64,000 bases of DNA from Mycolicibacterium rhodesiae NBB3 (GCF_000230895.2 NC_016604.1:5580001-5644000); one strand, 5' to 3'; positions 7,999 to 16,518 are shown, counted from the first letter of the stretch. Numbers and translations are program-made. The notes: generated by a model from the sequence alone, not told the origin.

Positions 7999-8706
7999 AT
8001 GAACATCTCAAGTGAAGTAGAAACCACTCACTTGCGCATAGCCGAGTTGGTGCAGAACTTGCACAGCCGCCCCAGTGCTGACTCGGACACGGTGATCGCG
8101 GAGTTGGCCGAGCACGCCGCAGCCGAGATTCCCGGTGCGCAGTATGCCGGAGTCACGGTGACCCGCAACCGCAAGCACATCGATACTCCCGCCGCCACGC
8201 ATATGTACCCGATGCTGCTCGACAAGATCCAAGAGCGGCACCGCGAGGGTCCATGCCTGAGTGCGGCCTGGGAGGAGAAGACCGTCCACGTCGCCGATCT
8301 CGAGACCGACAAGCGCTTTCCGCGGTACCGCAAGGACGCGCTGGCGGAAACGCCGATCCGGTCGATCATGGCGTTTCAGTTGTTCATCGCCGGCGAGACG
8401 ATGGGTGCGCTCAACGTTTACGCCGAAAGCGCCAACGCTTTCAACAGCGAGTCGAAGACCATCGGTCTCATCTTCGCCGCGCACTCGTCGGTGGCCTGGA
8501 ACTCGGCGCGCCGCGATGAGCAATTCCAGAATGCGCTGGCAAGCCGCGACATCATCGGCCAGGCCAAAGGCATGATCATGGAACGCTACGGCGTCGACGC
8601 GGTGCAGGCATTCGACCTCCTGCGCAAGCTGTCCCAGGATTCCAATGTGGCGCTGATCAAGGTCGCTACGAAACTCGTCAACGACACCGCGCCCGACGCC
8701 GTCTAG
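7999..8706 (+). CDS. GAF-ANTAR domain regulator (first of two)
   Basis: A sensory GAF domain (about residues 30-165, ending near MGALNVYAES) is followed by a C-terminal ANTAR domain: DIIGQAKGMIMERYGVDAVQAFDLLRKLSQ. ANTAR domains bind paired-hairpin RNA and prevent transcription termination, so this is probably an RNA-binding antiterminator whose GAF part senses a small ligand or redox state. I favour the ATG at 7999, preceded by GGTGGTGAG; a GTG at 7966 in frame would add 11 residues without a ribosome-binding site. It stands alone, with no histidine kinase nearby. Confidence 0.9.
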   Translation: MNISSEVETTHLRIAELVQNLHSRPSADSDTVIAELAEHAAAEIPGAQYAGVTVTRNRKHIDTPAATHMYPMLLDKIQERHREGPCLSAAWEEKTVHVADLETDKRFPRYRKDALAETPIRSIMAFQLFIAGETMGALNVYAESANAFNSESKTIGLIFAAHSSVAWNSARRDEQFQNALASRDIIGQAKGMIMERYGVDAVQAFDLLRKLSQDSNVALIKVATKLVNDTAPDAV

Positions 8707-8905
8707 AGCCCGGCGGATTCGATTGCGACGCTGACGAATCGTCGCAAAGCTCCCAGCGTGTGATCACGTTGTGCAATTCGCGGGTCGTTGCCGAAGCGTG
8801 ACGAACCCTTGATCGAATTGCGAAGGCTGGCCTGCACTTCGAAACCCCTTGGCGCACCTACGATCTTTTATTGACAAGGTTGTAATTTCGAAGGAATTGA
8901 AAACC

Positions 8906-9739
8906 ATGCGTGTGGTTGTGCGATGTGTTCTTGCGGCGATCGTGATAGCCGGGGGTTTGGTGGCAGGGCCTACGGGACCCAGTACGGCGGCTGCGAGCCG
9001 GTCGTACCAGCCCGCCATCACGTCGGTGCTCCCGACGCAGGGTGCAGTCGTCGGTGTGGCACACCCGGTCGTGGTGACATTCCGATCCCCTGTCGCAGAC
9101 CGGCGTGCGGTCGAACGCGCCCTCGACATCACCTCGGTACCCGCGATGACCGGCACGTTCGACTGGGTCGAAAACAACGTCGTGCAGTGGGTTCCCGACC
9201 AATTCTGGCCGGCTCACAGCACGGTTGCGCTCTCGGTTCGCAACATGCCCCTCACGAACTTCGAGACGAGCGCCGCCGTCGTCGGCGTGGCCGATATCGC
9301 GGCCAAGACGTTCACCGTGACCATCGACGGCGTGCCGCCGTCAGATCTGCCTGCGCCGCACCACCGCGCCAACTGGGGCAAGCCCGGAGTGTTCCCGGCG
9401 TCGATGGGCCGACCGGAGTATCCGACACCGGTGGGCACGTACACCGTGCTGTCCAAGGAACACGACGTGATGATGGATTCGAGCACCGTCGGCATTCCCG
9501 TCACCGCCCCCGACGGCTACCAGCTGGACGTCGAGTACGCCGTCCGGTTCACACAGCGTGGCCTGTTCGTGCATTCGGCGCCGTGGTCGGTCAATCAGAT
9601 GGGGTACGAGAACGTCAGCCACGGCTGCATCGGGCTCAGCACCGAAGACGCCGAGTGGTACATGAACACCGTCAAGGTGGGCGACCCGATCATCGTGCGG
9701 GAGAACGGCATCGAAGTTCCCCGCACAGTCTCCGGCTGA
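8906..9739 (+). CDS. L,D-transpeptidase (YkuD family), exported
   Basis: 277 residues from the ATG at 8906, which has AAGGA about 10 nt upstream; an in-frame start at 8849 would put 19 polar residues before the signal peptide and is less likely. An N-terminal signal (RCVLAAIVIAGGLVAG) is followed by an Ig-like domain (ITSVLPTQGAVVGVAHPVVV) and the YkuD catalytic domain with HSAPWSVNQMG and the SHGCIGLS cysteine motif. Such enzymes form 3-3 crosslinks in mycobacterial peptidoglycan. The catalytic His and Cys motif residues are present. Confidence 0.95.
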   Translation: MRVVVRCVLAAIVIAGGLVAGPTGPSTAAASRSYQPAITSVLPTQGAVVGVAHPVVVTFRSPVADRRAVERALDITSVPAMTGTFDWVENNVVQWVPDQFWPAHSTVALSVRNMPLTNFETSAAVVGVADIAAKTFTVTIDGVPPSDLPAPHHRANWGKPGVFPASMGRPEYPTPVGTYTVLSKEHDVMMDSSTVGIPVTAPDGYQLDVEYAVRFTQRGLFVHSAPWSVNQMGYENVSHGCIGLSTEDAEWYMNTVKVGDPIIVRENGIEVPRTVSG

Positions 9740-9757
9740 ATCGGCTTCATCCTCATC

Positions 9758-9788
9758 GCGCCATGAGCGACACTGTCGCTCATGGTGC
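9758..9788. terminator. Near-perfect 15-bp palindrome after the L,D-transpeptidase gene
   Basis: Arms GCGCCATGAGCGACA (9758-9772) and TGTCGCTCATGGTGC (9774-9788) pair with one mismatch around a single base. It lies 19 nt after the stop codon. There is no T-run, as is usual for mycobacterial terminators. The near absence of a loop also fits a protein-binding operator, so the assignment is uncertain. Confidence 0.5.
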
Positions 9789-9936
9789 GAATCTCTGCGC
9801 GGAGTGTACGCCCACAGCGAAAAGCATTGGTGGACATCGAAGTAGCCGCATGCCCGCCGATCGACACCGCGTGCGCAGCGTCCCGGAGCGTCAGGTGTCT
9901 GCCCATGGCGTCGATCGCACGCCGGGTGGACATAAA

Positions 9937-9975
9937 CCAGCGACCCGCCCCCACTGAGTGGGGACGGGTCGCTGG
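9937..9975 (-). terminator. Terminator hairpin of the proline-rich secreted protein gene
   Basis: A 19-nt arm (9937-9955) and its complement (9957-9975) pair with one mismatch; the stem is mostly G:C. It lies 14 nt beyond the minus-strand stop at 9989. No U-tract follows on the minus strand. Confidence 0.7.
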
Positions 9976-9988
9976 GGAGGGATTCGTG

Positions 9989-10465
9989 TCAGTGCCCAGA
10001 TGCCCCGGGGCCGGGGGCAATTGGCTGACCGGCCACCGGTGCTCCGCTCGGTGCGGGACCCACCGGATCCCCCTTGCCGGCGGGGGCACCACCCATTGTG
10101 GTCAGCGGTAGGCCTGCCACGGGAGCCCCGATCGGGACCGGTCCGGCCAGCGGCGGCACGATCGGCGGGACCAGCGGCGGCACCAAGGGCGGCACCAGCG
10201 GCGGCGGCACGATCGGCGGCACCAACGGCGGCGGCACGATCGGCGGCGCAAGAGGCGGACCGGGCAGCGCCATCGGAACGCCTGCCATTTCAGTGACTGG
10301 TGCGCACACCATTCCCGGCGCTGCCGGCGCCTGGCCTGCCGACGTCTGGTATTCACATCCACCAGCTGCCGCAACACCAGGGGTCAACGCTATGGCGATG
10401 CCGCATAACCCAACTCCGGCAGCAATCACTCTGATACTGACTCGATCAAAGATCGCCATTACCAT
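9989..10465 (-). CDS. Proline-rich secreted protein with PPxVPP repeats
   Basis: 158 residues. The ATG at 10465 has GAAGGAG 5 nt upstream, which fixes the start. An N-terminal signal peptide (VIAAGVGLCGIAIALTPGVAAAG) is followed by a short segment with two cysteines, and then about 45 residues made of PPLVPP, PPIVPP and PPPLVPPIV units encoded by roughly 27-bp DNA repeats. The tail is rich in Gly, Pro and Ala. This resembles exported proline-rich cell-wall proteins of mycobacteria, but I do not recognise a named family. Confidence 0.8.
   Translation of the reverse strand: MVMAIFDRVSIRVIAAGVGLCGIAIALTPGVAAAGGCEYQTSAGQAPAAPGMVCAPVTEMAGVPMALPGPPLAPPIVPPPLVPPIVPPPLVPPLVPPLVPPIVPPLAGPVPIGAPVAGLPLTTMGGAPAGKGDPVGPAPSGAPVAGQPIAPGPGASGH
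10138..10262. repeat. 27-bp tandem repeats inside the proline-rich gene
   Basis: Runs of GGCGGCACGATCGGCGGCAC variants encode PPPLVPPIV-type nine-residue units on the minus strand. Copy number is likely to vary between strains by slippage; that is inference. Confidence 0.75.
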
Positions 10466-10594
10466 CGACTCCTTCAGTGCGCTCAAACTTTCGTTTCACG
10501 TGGTACTGATCCACATGCCCCCAGAGCCACCTCTGGACGACGTCGTCAATTTATCGGCACAGATATAGGTGCGGGACACGCCGCACCGCGCCGT

Positions 10595-10632
10595 TTCCAA
10601 ATGGTGACGTTGCGCTTCCAAATGGTGATGTT
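10595..10632. promoter_or_regulatory. Two 17-bp direct repeats spaced 21 bp apart
   Basis: TTCCAAATGGTGACGTT at 10595-10611 and TTCCAAATGGTGATGTT at 10616-10632 differ at one base and begin exactly 21 bp apart, two helical turns. They lie 130-167 bp upstream of the proline-rich gene start and beyond the end of the DHA2 exporter gene, so a regulator site is plausible. Confidence 0.5.
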
Positions 10633-10722
10633 CACCGTCGAGCATGGCTGATGGACCTCCGAGTTCTATTGTCAACGAGACGATTTCGTCACCGGCCCGT
10701 GTCCGAATCGACGCGTTGTGGG

Positions 10723-12306
10723 TCAGGCCGTCGGCCTCGCGAGCTCGTTGGCGGACCGACCGGTCGGCTTCTTCGGGAGAAACGCCGCCGGGATGAATGT
10801 CAGGGCGACAAGCACGACCGCCACCAGGAACACGGTTGTGTAGGCAGCGGAGAGGTCGCGCTGTAGGGCCGCGACGAAGTCGGGACCGAGAGTGAGCTGC
10901 GGTATCGCGGTCTCGTCGACAGGCAGTCCGGTTTCAGCAGCTTGCCGTTGCAGGATCGCCACCGTGTTGGCGGCGGCGATGTTCTCGCTGCGATTGAACT
11001 GGTTGGTGAGGAGCACCGACATCAGCGCGGCGCCCACCGAGCCGGCCAGCATCTGGTTGACGGTGATCAGCGTGGAACCGCGCGCGAGCTGATCGGATTC
11101 AAGGGTCAGGACCGCCGACCCGGACAGCGGCAACATTGTGCAGCCCGAGCCCATCCCGGTGATCACCATCGCGACGAGCAGGGTCGGCGAATAGGCCGCT
11201 TGAATGGCGACACCGTAGGTGAAGACGCCGAGACCCGTCACAACCAGAATCAGGCCAACGAGCACAATCTTGCCCGGCCCGAATTTGTCCATGAATGTCC
11301 CGGCGAGCGGCATTGTCAGCATTGCCCCGAGGCCCGCAGGGATCATGTGCAGCCCTGTCTGGAGAGGCGTTAGGTGCATGAGCTGCTGGAAGTAGCTCGG
11401 GACCAACAGGCCGACGGAACCCCCGATGACATAGACGAGCATCGCCGTGTTGGCCAGCCCCACGGCGCGATTCTTCAACAAGCGAATGTCGATCAGCGGA
11501 TGATCCGCGCGGTGCAACGCGTGCCGGACGAACGCGGCGATCAACGCGAGACCGGCGATCACCGGAATCCACACGTGGCGGTCGGTCACCGCGCCGCGAC
11601 CCGGAATTTCTGACAGCCCGTACAACAATGCGGTCACGCCGGGCGACAACAGCAGCATGCCGACGAAGTCGAACCTTTCCAATCGTGTCGATTGATCACG
11701 CGGAAAGAGGATCGCAGCTAGAACGACTGTCAGGACACCGACCGGCAGGTTGATCAAAAACAACCACTCCCAGCCGAAGCTTCGAATGAGCCAGCCGCCC
11801 AGGGTTGGTCCACTGATAGGGGCGAGCAGCATCGGAATGGCGCCCAGCGCCAAGACTCGGCCCAGCCGGTTGGGGCCCGCCTCGCGCAGCATGATGGTAA
11901 GCGTCAATGGCATCAGAGGACCTCCGCCGATGCCTTGAATTGTCCGAAAAACAATGAGTAGCAATATGTTCGGCGCCATCGCGCACAGCAGCGAACCCAG
12001 GGTGAAGGCGAGAACCGACCCGATGAACACTCGTTTGGCGCCGAACCGGTCGGTCGCCCACCCTGTCATCGGTGTGACGGTGGCCAGCCCGAGGATGTAT
12101 CCAACCACTGTCCATCCGACGACGGCCTGGCTGGAATGGAACTCCTCGACGAAGGTGCGTTGAGCGACTGCGACGATGGTGGCATCCAGGCCGGCCATCA
12201 TCGAGGCCAGCAGGCACACGGCGCCGATTCGCAGCAGCCGGGCGTCGACCCGGTCGGGGTACTGACCCGGGGTGCGGGTCAATTCCCGTGAACCCGAATC
12301 CCGCAT
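10723..12306 (-). CDS. DHA2-family major facilitator drug exporter
   Basis: A 14-segment MFS permease of the EmrB/QacA group, about 527 residues from the ATG at 12306. Motif A appears as GWATDRFGAKRVF after TM2 and the DHA2 motif C as GAIPMLLAPISGPTLGGWL in TM5. The acidic LDATIVAV segment in TM1 is also typical. It probably expels hydrophobic compounds by proton exchange. The N-terminus is uncertain: in-frame ATGs also lie at 12318 and 12396, but residues before 12306 are polar and unlike the family. No dedicated regulator gene is adjacent. Confidence 0.9.
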   Translation of the reverse strand: MRDSGSRELTRTPGQYPDRVDARLLRIGAVCLLASMMAGLDATIVAVAQRTFVEEFHSSQAVVGWTVVGYILGLATVTPMTGWATDRFGAKRVFIGSVLAFTLGSLLCAMAPNILLLIVFRTIQGIGGGPLMPLTLTIMLREAGPNRLGRVLALGAIPMLLAPISGPTLGGWLIRSFGWEWLFLINLPVGVLTVVLAAILFPRDQSTRLERFDFVGMLLLSPGVTALLYGLSEIPGRGAVTDRHVWIPVIAGLALIAAFVRHALHRADHPLIDIRLLKNRAVGLANTAMLVYVIGGSVGLLVPSYFQQLMHLTPLQTGLHMIPAGLGAMLTMPLAGTFMDKFGPGKIVLVGLILVVTGLGVFTYGVAIQAAYSPTLLVAMVITGMGSGCTMLPLSGSAVLTLESDQLARGSTLITVNQMLAGSVGAALMSVLLTNQFNRSENIAAANTVAILQRQAAETGLPVDETAIPQLTLGPDFVAALQRDLSAAYTTVFLVAVVLVALTFIPAAFLPKKPTGRSANELARPTA

Positions 12307-12549
12307 GACGATCAGCATCCCACCACGTCGCCGCACCAGTGGGCCGGAATCGGCGAATCCGAAGACGACGTCGCCGTTTCCCAACGAGACCCTCAACGCT
12401 GCGCGCCCGGGCCCATCCGAGTCTTATTGCCCATGAATCGCTTTCGTCAGCAGATGTTCGTCACGTGACGGGTGCGGCCGGTGTGGCGTTTCAACAGCGC
12501 GAGGCCGGGCACTCAAGTCGAACTAGCGTCGAATCAGAGGTTGGTGAGT

Positions 12550-12960
12550 ATGGCAGTCGAATCCAAGCCCGCCGCGGATGCATCGATCGGCGAGCTGCTG
12601 AGTCAGATGTCTACGCAGACGTCGCGGCTGGTCCGCGACGAACTGCGGCTAGCACAAAAGGAATTCCAACAGTCGGCCAAGCACGCTGGGCTGGGCGCAG
12701 GACTGTTCAGCGCCGCTGGGTTACTGGCAGTCCTGGGCCTTGCCACGCTGATTGGCGCGGCAGTAGCTGCGTTGTCGCTGGTACTGCCGGTGTGGGCCGC
12801 AGCGGTGATCGTCGCGGCAGTGCTGTTTCTCGTCGCGGGCGGCGCCGCTCTGATCGGCCGACGTCAGACAGAGGAGGTCACTCCCGCAGCGCCGAAGACT
12901 GTTGAAACGGTGAAAGCCGACCTCCAGGAAGTGAAGGATGCCCGACATGGCAACGCCTGA
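12550..12960 (+). CDS. Phage-holin-like (Actinobacterial Holin-X) membrane protein
   Basis: 136 residues from the ATG at 12550. An amphipathic N-terminal part (SIGELLSQMSTQTSRLVRDE) is followed by two close hydrophobic segments (GLFSAAGLLAVLGLATLIGA and a second near WAAAVIVAAVLFLVAGG) and a charged tail. This is the layout of the Holin-X/DUF1469 family, which despite the name is a chromosomal membrane protein. The following DUF3618 gene begins inside its last codons, so the two are coupled. Upstream, GTTT-N15-GGGCAC (12488-12512) weakly resembles a SigF promoter. Confidence 0.88.
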   Translation: MAVESKPAADASIGELLSQMSTQTSRLVRDELRLAQKEFQQSAKHAGLGAGLFSAAGLLAVLGLATLIGAAVAALSLVLPVWAAAVIVAAVLFLVAGGAALIGRRQTEEVTPAAPKTVETVKADLQEVKDARHGNA

Positions 12961-13252
12961 CCCCGATCGTCCCGAGCCAGGGCCAGAGGCCGGCATCGAC
13001 GACATCGAGGCCGACATCGAGCAGACCCGTGAGGAACTCGGTCAGACAGTCGCAGCCCTGACCGACAAGCTCGACGTCAAGGGACGCGCCAAGGAGAAGG
13101 CAGCCGAGACCAAGGCCCACGTCGTCGACAAGGCCGACGCGCTGAAACATTCGGCTACCGACAACCCGCAACGAACGGTTCCGATAGCAGCGGTCGTGCT
13201 GGTCAGCGCGATCGCGGTGGGCGTCCTGGTCTGGAGGCGACGCCGCCGCTGA
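12938..13252 (+). CDS. DUF3618 domain membrane protein
   Basis: 104 residues. The DUF3618 core DDIEADIEQTREELGQTVAA leads into a lysine- and alanine-rich amphipathic stretch (about 50-75), then one transmembrane segment (VPIAAVVLVSAIAVGVLVW) and a terminal run of arginines. It overlaps the Holin-X gene by 23 nt. The pair recurs in actinobacteria next to stress genes, and a role in membrane stress is a reasonable guess, but no function has been shown to my knowledge. Confidence 0.88.
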   Translation: MPDMATPDPDRPEPGPEAGIDDIEADIEQTREELGQTVAALTDKLDVKGRAKEKAAETKAHVVDKADALKHSATDNPQRTVPIAAVVLVSAIAVGVLVWRRRRR

Positions 13253-13286
13253 CATCGCGCCCTCGGCTGGACCGCGGCGCCGGATG

Positions 13287-13580
13287 TCAGCGCGGCTCCG
13301 CCACCTCGACCTGCCACCGCGCGCGGCGGTGTGCCTCATTCTGGTCCCACCATGGCGGATCGCCACGCTCCCCCAACGCGACCTTTGCGGCATGCACACC
13401 CGCCCGGGCCTCCGACTCCTTGGCAGTTCCCTTGGCCCGACGCACTTCCCGGCGCCACGCCATCAAGATCCGTACCAGCTCGACCCGACGCTCTTCGGGT
13501 ATCAGCGGATCGGTCGCCCGCCACCGGCGACCATTGACGACGATGTATCGCCCGTCGTCGGTGATCGCGGGTTCGCGCAT
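13287..13580 (-). CDS. Conserved mycobacterial protein of unknown function
   Basis: 97 residues from the ATG at 13580 (MREPAITDDGRYIVVNGRRW). It is highly charged, with an N-terminal beta-rich part and a long basic helix (RRVELVRILMAWRREVRRAK). Similar proteins are sometimes labelled biopolymer transporter Tol in mycobacterial genomes, but nothing here supports a transport role: there is no membrane segment or signal. TACGAT lies 6 nt before the ATG, suggesting a leaderless mRNA. It is convergent with the DUF3618 gene. Confidence 0.78.
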   Translation of the reverse strand: MREPAITDDGRYIVVNGRRWRATDPLIPEERRVELVRILMAWRREVRRAKGTAKESEARAGVHAAKVALGERGDPPWWDQNEAHRRARWQVEVAEPR

Positions 13581-13586
13581 CTGGCG

Positions 13587-13592
13587 ATCGTA
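13587..13592 (-). promoter_or_regulatory. -10 box (TACGAT) of the 97-residue protein gene
   Basis: TACGAT on the minus strand ends 6 nt before the ATG at 13580, with no Shine-Dalgarno sequence. This supports the short start over longer in-frame readings that extend toward 13910. Confidence 0.45.
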
Positions 13593-13910
13593 TGTGGACG
13601 CCCTGCGCCTTCGGCGCACTCGCACTGCGCGGCGGGTGTCGTGGTCAATACCGGTCCCGATAGCTGCGCTCGTGCCGGTCAGCGTCCTCGCGGTAGGTGC
13701 CTTGGTCTGCCGGCGAGCGTAGCCGCTGATCTGCCATTGATCACTGGCATCCATCTGTCCGAACGCCTGATCTTGAATTCGACGGGCGATTACGCTGCGC
13801 GGCAGACAAACGACAACGCGACATCGGCTACAAAGGCGAATGTCGCCGGCGATCAGAACTCGTGCCGCCAGAGCCGCGCTAGACAGGCCCGTGTTGTGAC
13901 CAGACCGCAT
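13593..13910. other. Stretch without a convincing gene
   Basis: About 320 bases between the 97-residue gene and the flavoprotein gene. The minus-strand frame stays open but has mycobacterially atypical composition and no plausible start, and the plus-strand frames look like noise. No hairpin or repeat stood out. Confidence 0.5.
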
Positions 13911-14807
13911 TTACGCCAGGCGACCCGGCGGTGCGCACTGTTCCAAAGCCGCTGCGCTGTGCAGGAATTCGAGTCGGGCGAACCGACTTGCAGTCCTGCC
14001 GACAACGCATAGGGTGGCGCCCCCGACTATCGCCATCGGCGACATCGCCAGTACGGCATCACTGGTCGAACAACTCGTTCCCAGCAGCACACCGCGCCGA
14101 GCTCGAACCGACCGGGCGCCGTCGGGTGTGTCGAGCACCGCACCCACCGGCTGGCCTCGGTTGAAGAGCAGCCCCTGTACCGAGCACTCGTTGACCGTGA
14201 CATTTCTGTCGCGCGCCACGTCGGACAACCACTCCCGAACTGTGACCTCGCCTCGTGCGGCCATCGGCACCGACACGATGCGGGTGGCCGTGATGTCCGT
14301 GCCGTGAACCTGGCGCATCGGGGTCAGCGTCGAAGTGCTGACCCGGCTTAAGATCATGCCGAATGGCGAAGCGAGACATTGACGCGCCCACGTAGCCAAT
14401 TCCGACCCGCGGAATGGCGGCACAGTCTGTGTCGGATCACCGCTTAAATCGGTGAATGTCTCGACGGTACCGACGGGAAGATGACCGGCCTTCCTGGCGA
14501 CCGACGCTGGGCCAAGACTGCTCGTCATCTCATCGAGATAGGTGGACGTCTGGTCACCTAATAGCTCTGTGCCCCAACGCCTCTGGAGCAGAGTCGTCCA
14601 TGACTCGACGTCGACCGGAGTCTGCGCCGGTGTCACAACCCGCTGAGCAGGGTCTGCAACGAGTACCTGAAGGCCTGCGTCGGCACCGGCGATCCCGGCA
14701 GCCAGTCCAGCGCTCCCGGATCCGATGCACAGGATATCCACGGACTCGACGGCCGGTACCGCACGGAACTCGGCTTCTGTGACTTCATCGGAATGAGCAC
14801 GAAGCAT
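13911..14807 (-). CDS. Short FAD-binding oxidoreductase-like protein
   Basis: 298 residues from the ATG at 14807. The N-terminus has a clean dinucleotide-binding fold (VDILCIGSGSAGLAAGIAGA ending in VLVAD), as in flavoproteins related to KstD and fumarate reductase. The middle (SGDPTQTVPPFRGSELATW) and RGQPVGAVLDTPDGARSVRARRGVLLGT resemble the second half of the FAD domain. It is far shorter than KstD (about 560 residues), and I see no C-terminal glycine-rich FAD motif, so it may be a reduced family or a remnant. No partner gene is adjacent. Confidence 0.65.
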   Translation of the reverse strand: MLRAHSDEVTEAEFRAVPAVESVDILCIGSGSAGLAAGIAGADAGLQVLVADPAQRVVTPAQTPVDVESWTTLLQRRWGTELLGDQTSTYLDEMTSSLGPASVARKAGHLPVGTVETFTDLSGDPTQTVPPFRGSELATWARQCLASPFGMILSRVSTSTLTPMRQVHGTDITATRIVSVPMAARGEVTVREWLSDVARDRNVTVNECSVQGLLFNRGQPVGAVLDTPDGARSVRARRGVLLGTSCSTSDAVLAMSPMAIVGGATLCVVGRTASRFARLEFLHSAAALEQCAPPGRLA

Positions 14808-15495
14808 TTGTTGTCGCCCCCCTGTCGGATGACCCTGTAGTGGTGCGGAAGACCGTTGGTGCGCGCCAATGCGACCGACGAAGTGGAGTGACGCGCGGCG
14901 AGCGCGATGCGAGCCGTTGCTGGACCCAGGACCCGTGTCGCAACAGGTCCGACACGGTGAATAGTTGTGATGCCATTGCACTTCTAGCAACAGCGACCCC
15001 GGGCAACCCTGCGGCTGAATTACGAGCGGCAGGAATTGAGCAGCCCGCCAGCCGGACATGCGTAACCGGGCTACGTGAAGCATGCACGTAAGTTGCTCTG
15101 TCGTCAAACAGCTACATGTGCCTACATCCAACATCTCGTCGCCGCGAAGGTCTTCTCCCAGAAATCAGCGCGTCACCCGGCCCCGACCTTGCGTCAGATC
15201 CCGTGTAAACAGCCCCGTGGCGGGCTAATGGCTACCAAAACACCCGGCCTGACCGTCGAAAACCGACTTCGCACTTGGTCCAAAAATTAACGCAGCAGCA
15301 AATTTTCGCATGGTGGCTAGACTCGTTGGTTGGGTCTTCTGTCGCAGAGTCCACGATGCGGTGCATGACCGAGCCGGAGACCCGTATTTCGCCTGGCGAT
15401 CGCGAGCGGAAACAGGGGGTTTGCGGGAAGTGGTCCGGGCGGACGAGCGATGTCATGCGGGCCCGCCGTATACGGCTGCCGATTCGAATATTCTG
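14808..15495. other. Intergenic stretch before tRNA-Val
   Basis: Roughly 690 bases with no open frame I would call a gene. The minus-strand frame upstream of the flavoprotein continues but is cysteine- and histidine-rich without a family pattern. An AT-richer patch at about 15270-15310 could hold a promoter. Nothing else is recognisable. Confidence 0.5.
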
Positions 15496-15567
15496 TGGTC
15501 CCGACTGGGATCGAACCAGTGACCTTCCGCGTGTGAGGCGGACGCTCTCCCCCTGAGCTACGAGACC
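15496..15567 (-). tRNA. tRNA-Val (anticodon CAC)
   Basis: Reads on the minus strand from GGTCTCG to CGGGACC plus discriminator A, 72 nt. The acceptor stem pairs with G-U wobble, the D-loop has AGCTCAGGGGGAGAGC, the anticodon loop is CTCACAC, and the T-arm has GGTTCGATCCC. CCA is not encoded. Confidence 0.95.
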
Positions 15568-15694
15568 GGGGAGCTCGACGCAATTGTCGAACGACGTCGA
15601 AGACTAGCACGGTGGCGCCCCTCGACCCGAATCCGTTTCGCCACTGACCACGGGCCTTTTCGGACGTTCATCGGCTGGGTCGGCGCTGCCGGGC

Positions 15695-15700
15695 TATCGT
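15695..15700 (+). promoter_or_regulatory. -10 box (TATCGT) of the lipoprotein gene
   Basis: TATCGT ends 6 nt before the GTG at 15707 with no ribosome-binding site, so a leaderless mRNA starting at the GTG is likely. Confidence 0.5.
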
Positions 15701-15706
15701 CACGCC

Positions 15707-16240
15707 GTGGCCCAGGTAATCAGACGTTCTGCGACTGTAGTGGCCGGTTTCGCGACAGCGCTCGCGACCTTAACCGCGTGCGGCGGCTCCCCCGCCCCGC
15801 AGCCCACGAGCCCCTCTTCGGCCGAGACCGTAGCCTCCGCCAAGAGTCCCGCGCGGACGTCGTCGACGGGCGAGCCAAAGCCAGTGGACCGTGAGGTCTC
15901 CGCGTACACCGGCTTCATCTCCCCGACGGGCAACGTCAGCTGCGCGATCGACGTCGATCTGGCGCGCTGCGACATCATCGACCGCGACTGGTCGCCGCCG
16001 CCGCGCCCTGCGGACTGCGAGTTCGACTACGGACAAGGAATACAGCTCGTGCCGAGTGAGCCCGCGTCCTTCGTGTGTGCCGGCGACACCACCTTCGGCG
16101 CGGAAGAAGTGCTGCCCTACGGCGAAGCGATCACGGCCGGCCCGCTTCGCTGTGAGAGCGCCGAATCGGGCATCACGTGTCGTGACGCCGGATCGCGACA
16201 CAGCTTCACAATCTCCCGTGAGGCCTACGACCTCAGTTGA
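15707..16240 (+). CDS. Secreted lipoprotein with DUF6636-like domain
   Basis: 177 residues from GTG. A signal peptide ends in the lipobox LTAC (cysteine near residue 25), followed by a Ser/Pro/Thr-rich linker of about 35 residues and a domain starting FISPTGNVSCAIDVDLARCD. Its SPTGNVxC pattern and spaced cysteines match the DUF6636 type found in mycobacterial exported proteins. The lipidated product would sit on the outer face of the plasma membrane. The function is unknown. Confidence 0.82.
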   Translation: MAQVIRRSATVVAGFATALATLTACGGSPAPQPTSPSSAETVASAKSPARTSSTGEPKPVDREVSAYTGFISPTGNVSCAIDVDLARCDIIDRDWSPPPRPADCEFDYGQGIQLVPSEPASFVCAGDTTFGAEEVLPYGEAITAGPLRCESAESGITCRDAGSRHSFTISREAYDLS

Positions 16241-16332
16241 CACAATGACCTGAGAACCAAGGGATTTGTGGTGTCTCGCTCGGGTCGACTATTGTCGTCC
16301 TTCGCAACGGACGGCGATCCCGCCCGTCGCGC

Positions 16333-16405
16333 GCGGATGTAGCGCAGTTGGTAGCGCATCACCTTGCCAAGGTGAGGGTCGCGGGTTCGAATCCCGTCAT
16401 CCGCT
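16333..16405 (+). tRNA. tRNA-Gly (anticodon GCC)
   Basis: 73 nt. Acceptor GCGGATG pairs with CATCCGC, followed by discriminator T. Anticodon loop CTTGCCAAG, T-arm GGGTTCGAATCCC. First of a three-gene tRNA cluster. Confidence 0.97.
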
Positions 16406-16432
16406 CGAAGGGTGAGTGGCATCAATCCCAGC

Positions 16433-16503
16433 GGTGGAGTGGCCGAGTGGTGAGGCAACGGCCTGCAAAGCCGTGCACACGGGTTCGATTCCCGTCTCCA
16501 CCT
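16433..16503 (+). tRNA. tRNA-Cys (anticodon GCA)
   Basis: 71 nt. Acceptor GGTGGAG pairs with CTCCACC, discriminator T. Anticodon loop CTGCAAA, T-arm GGGTTCGATTCCC. It lies 27 nt after tRNA-Gly. Confidence 0.97.
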
Positions 16504-16518
16504 CAACAATGTATTTCC

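Noticed and set aside
9595..10092. 165-codon minus-strand frame between the L,D-transpeptidase and proline-rich genes
   Set aside because: It overlaps both real genes and reads through two hairpins; no family pattern.
10138..10262. Short G/C-rich repeats as a CRISPR array
   Set aside because: Units are contiguous without spacers and encode PPxVPP units of a secreted protein.
13581..13910. N-terminal extension of the 97-residue protein up to 13910
   Set aside because: The extension is cysteine/arginine-rich noise, and a -10 box lies 6 nt before the inner ATG.
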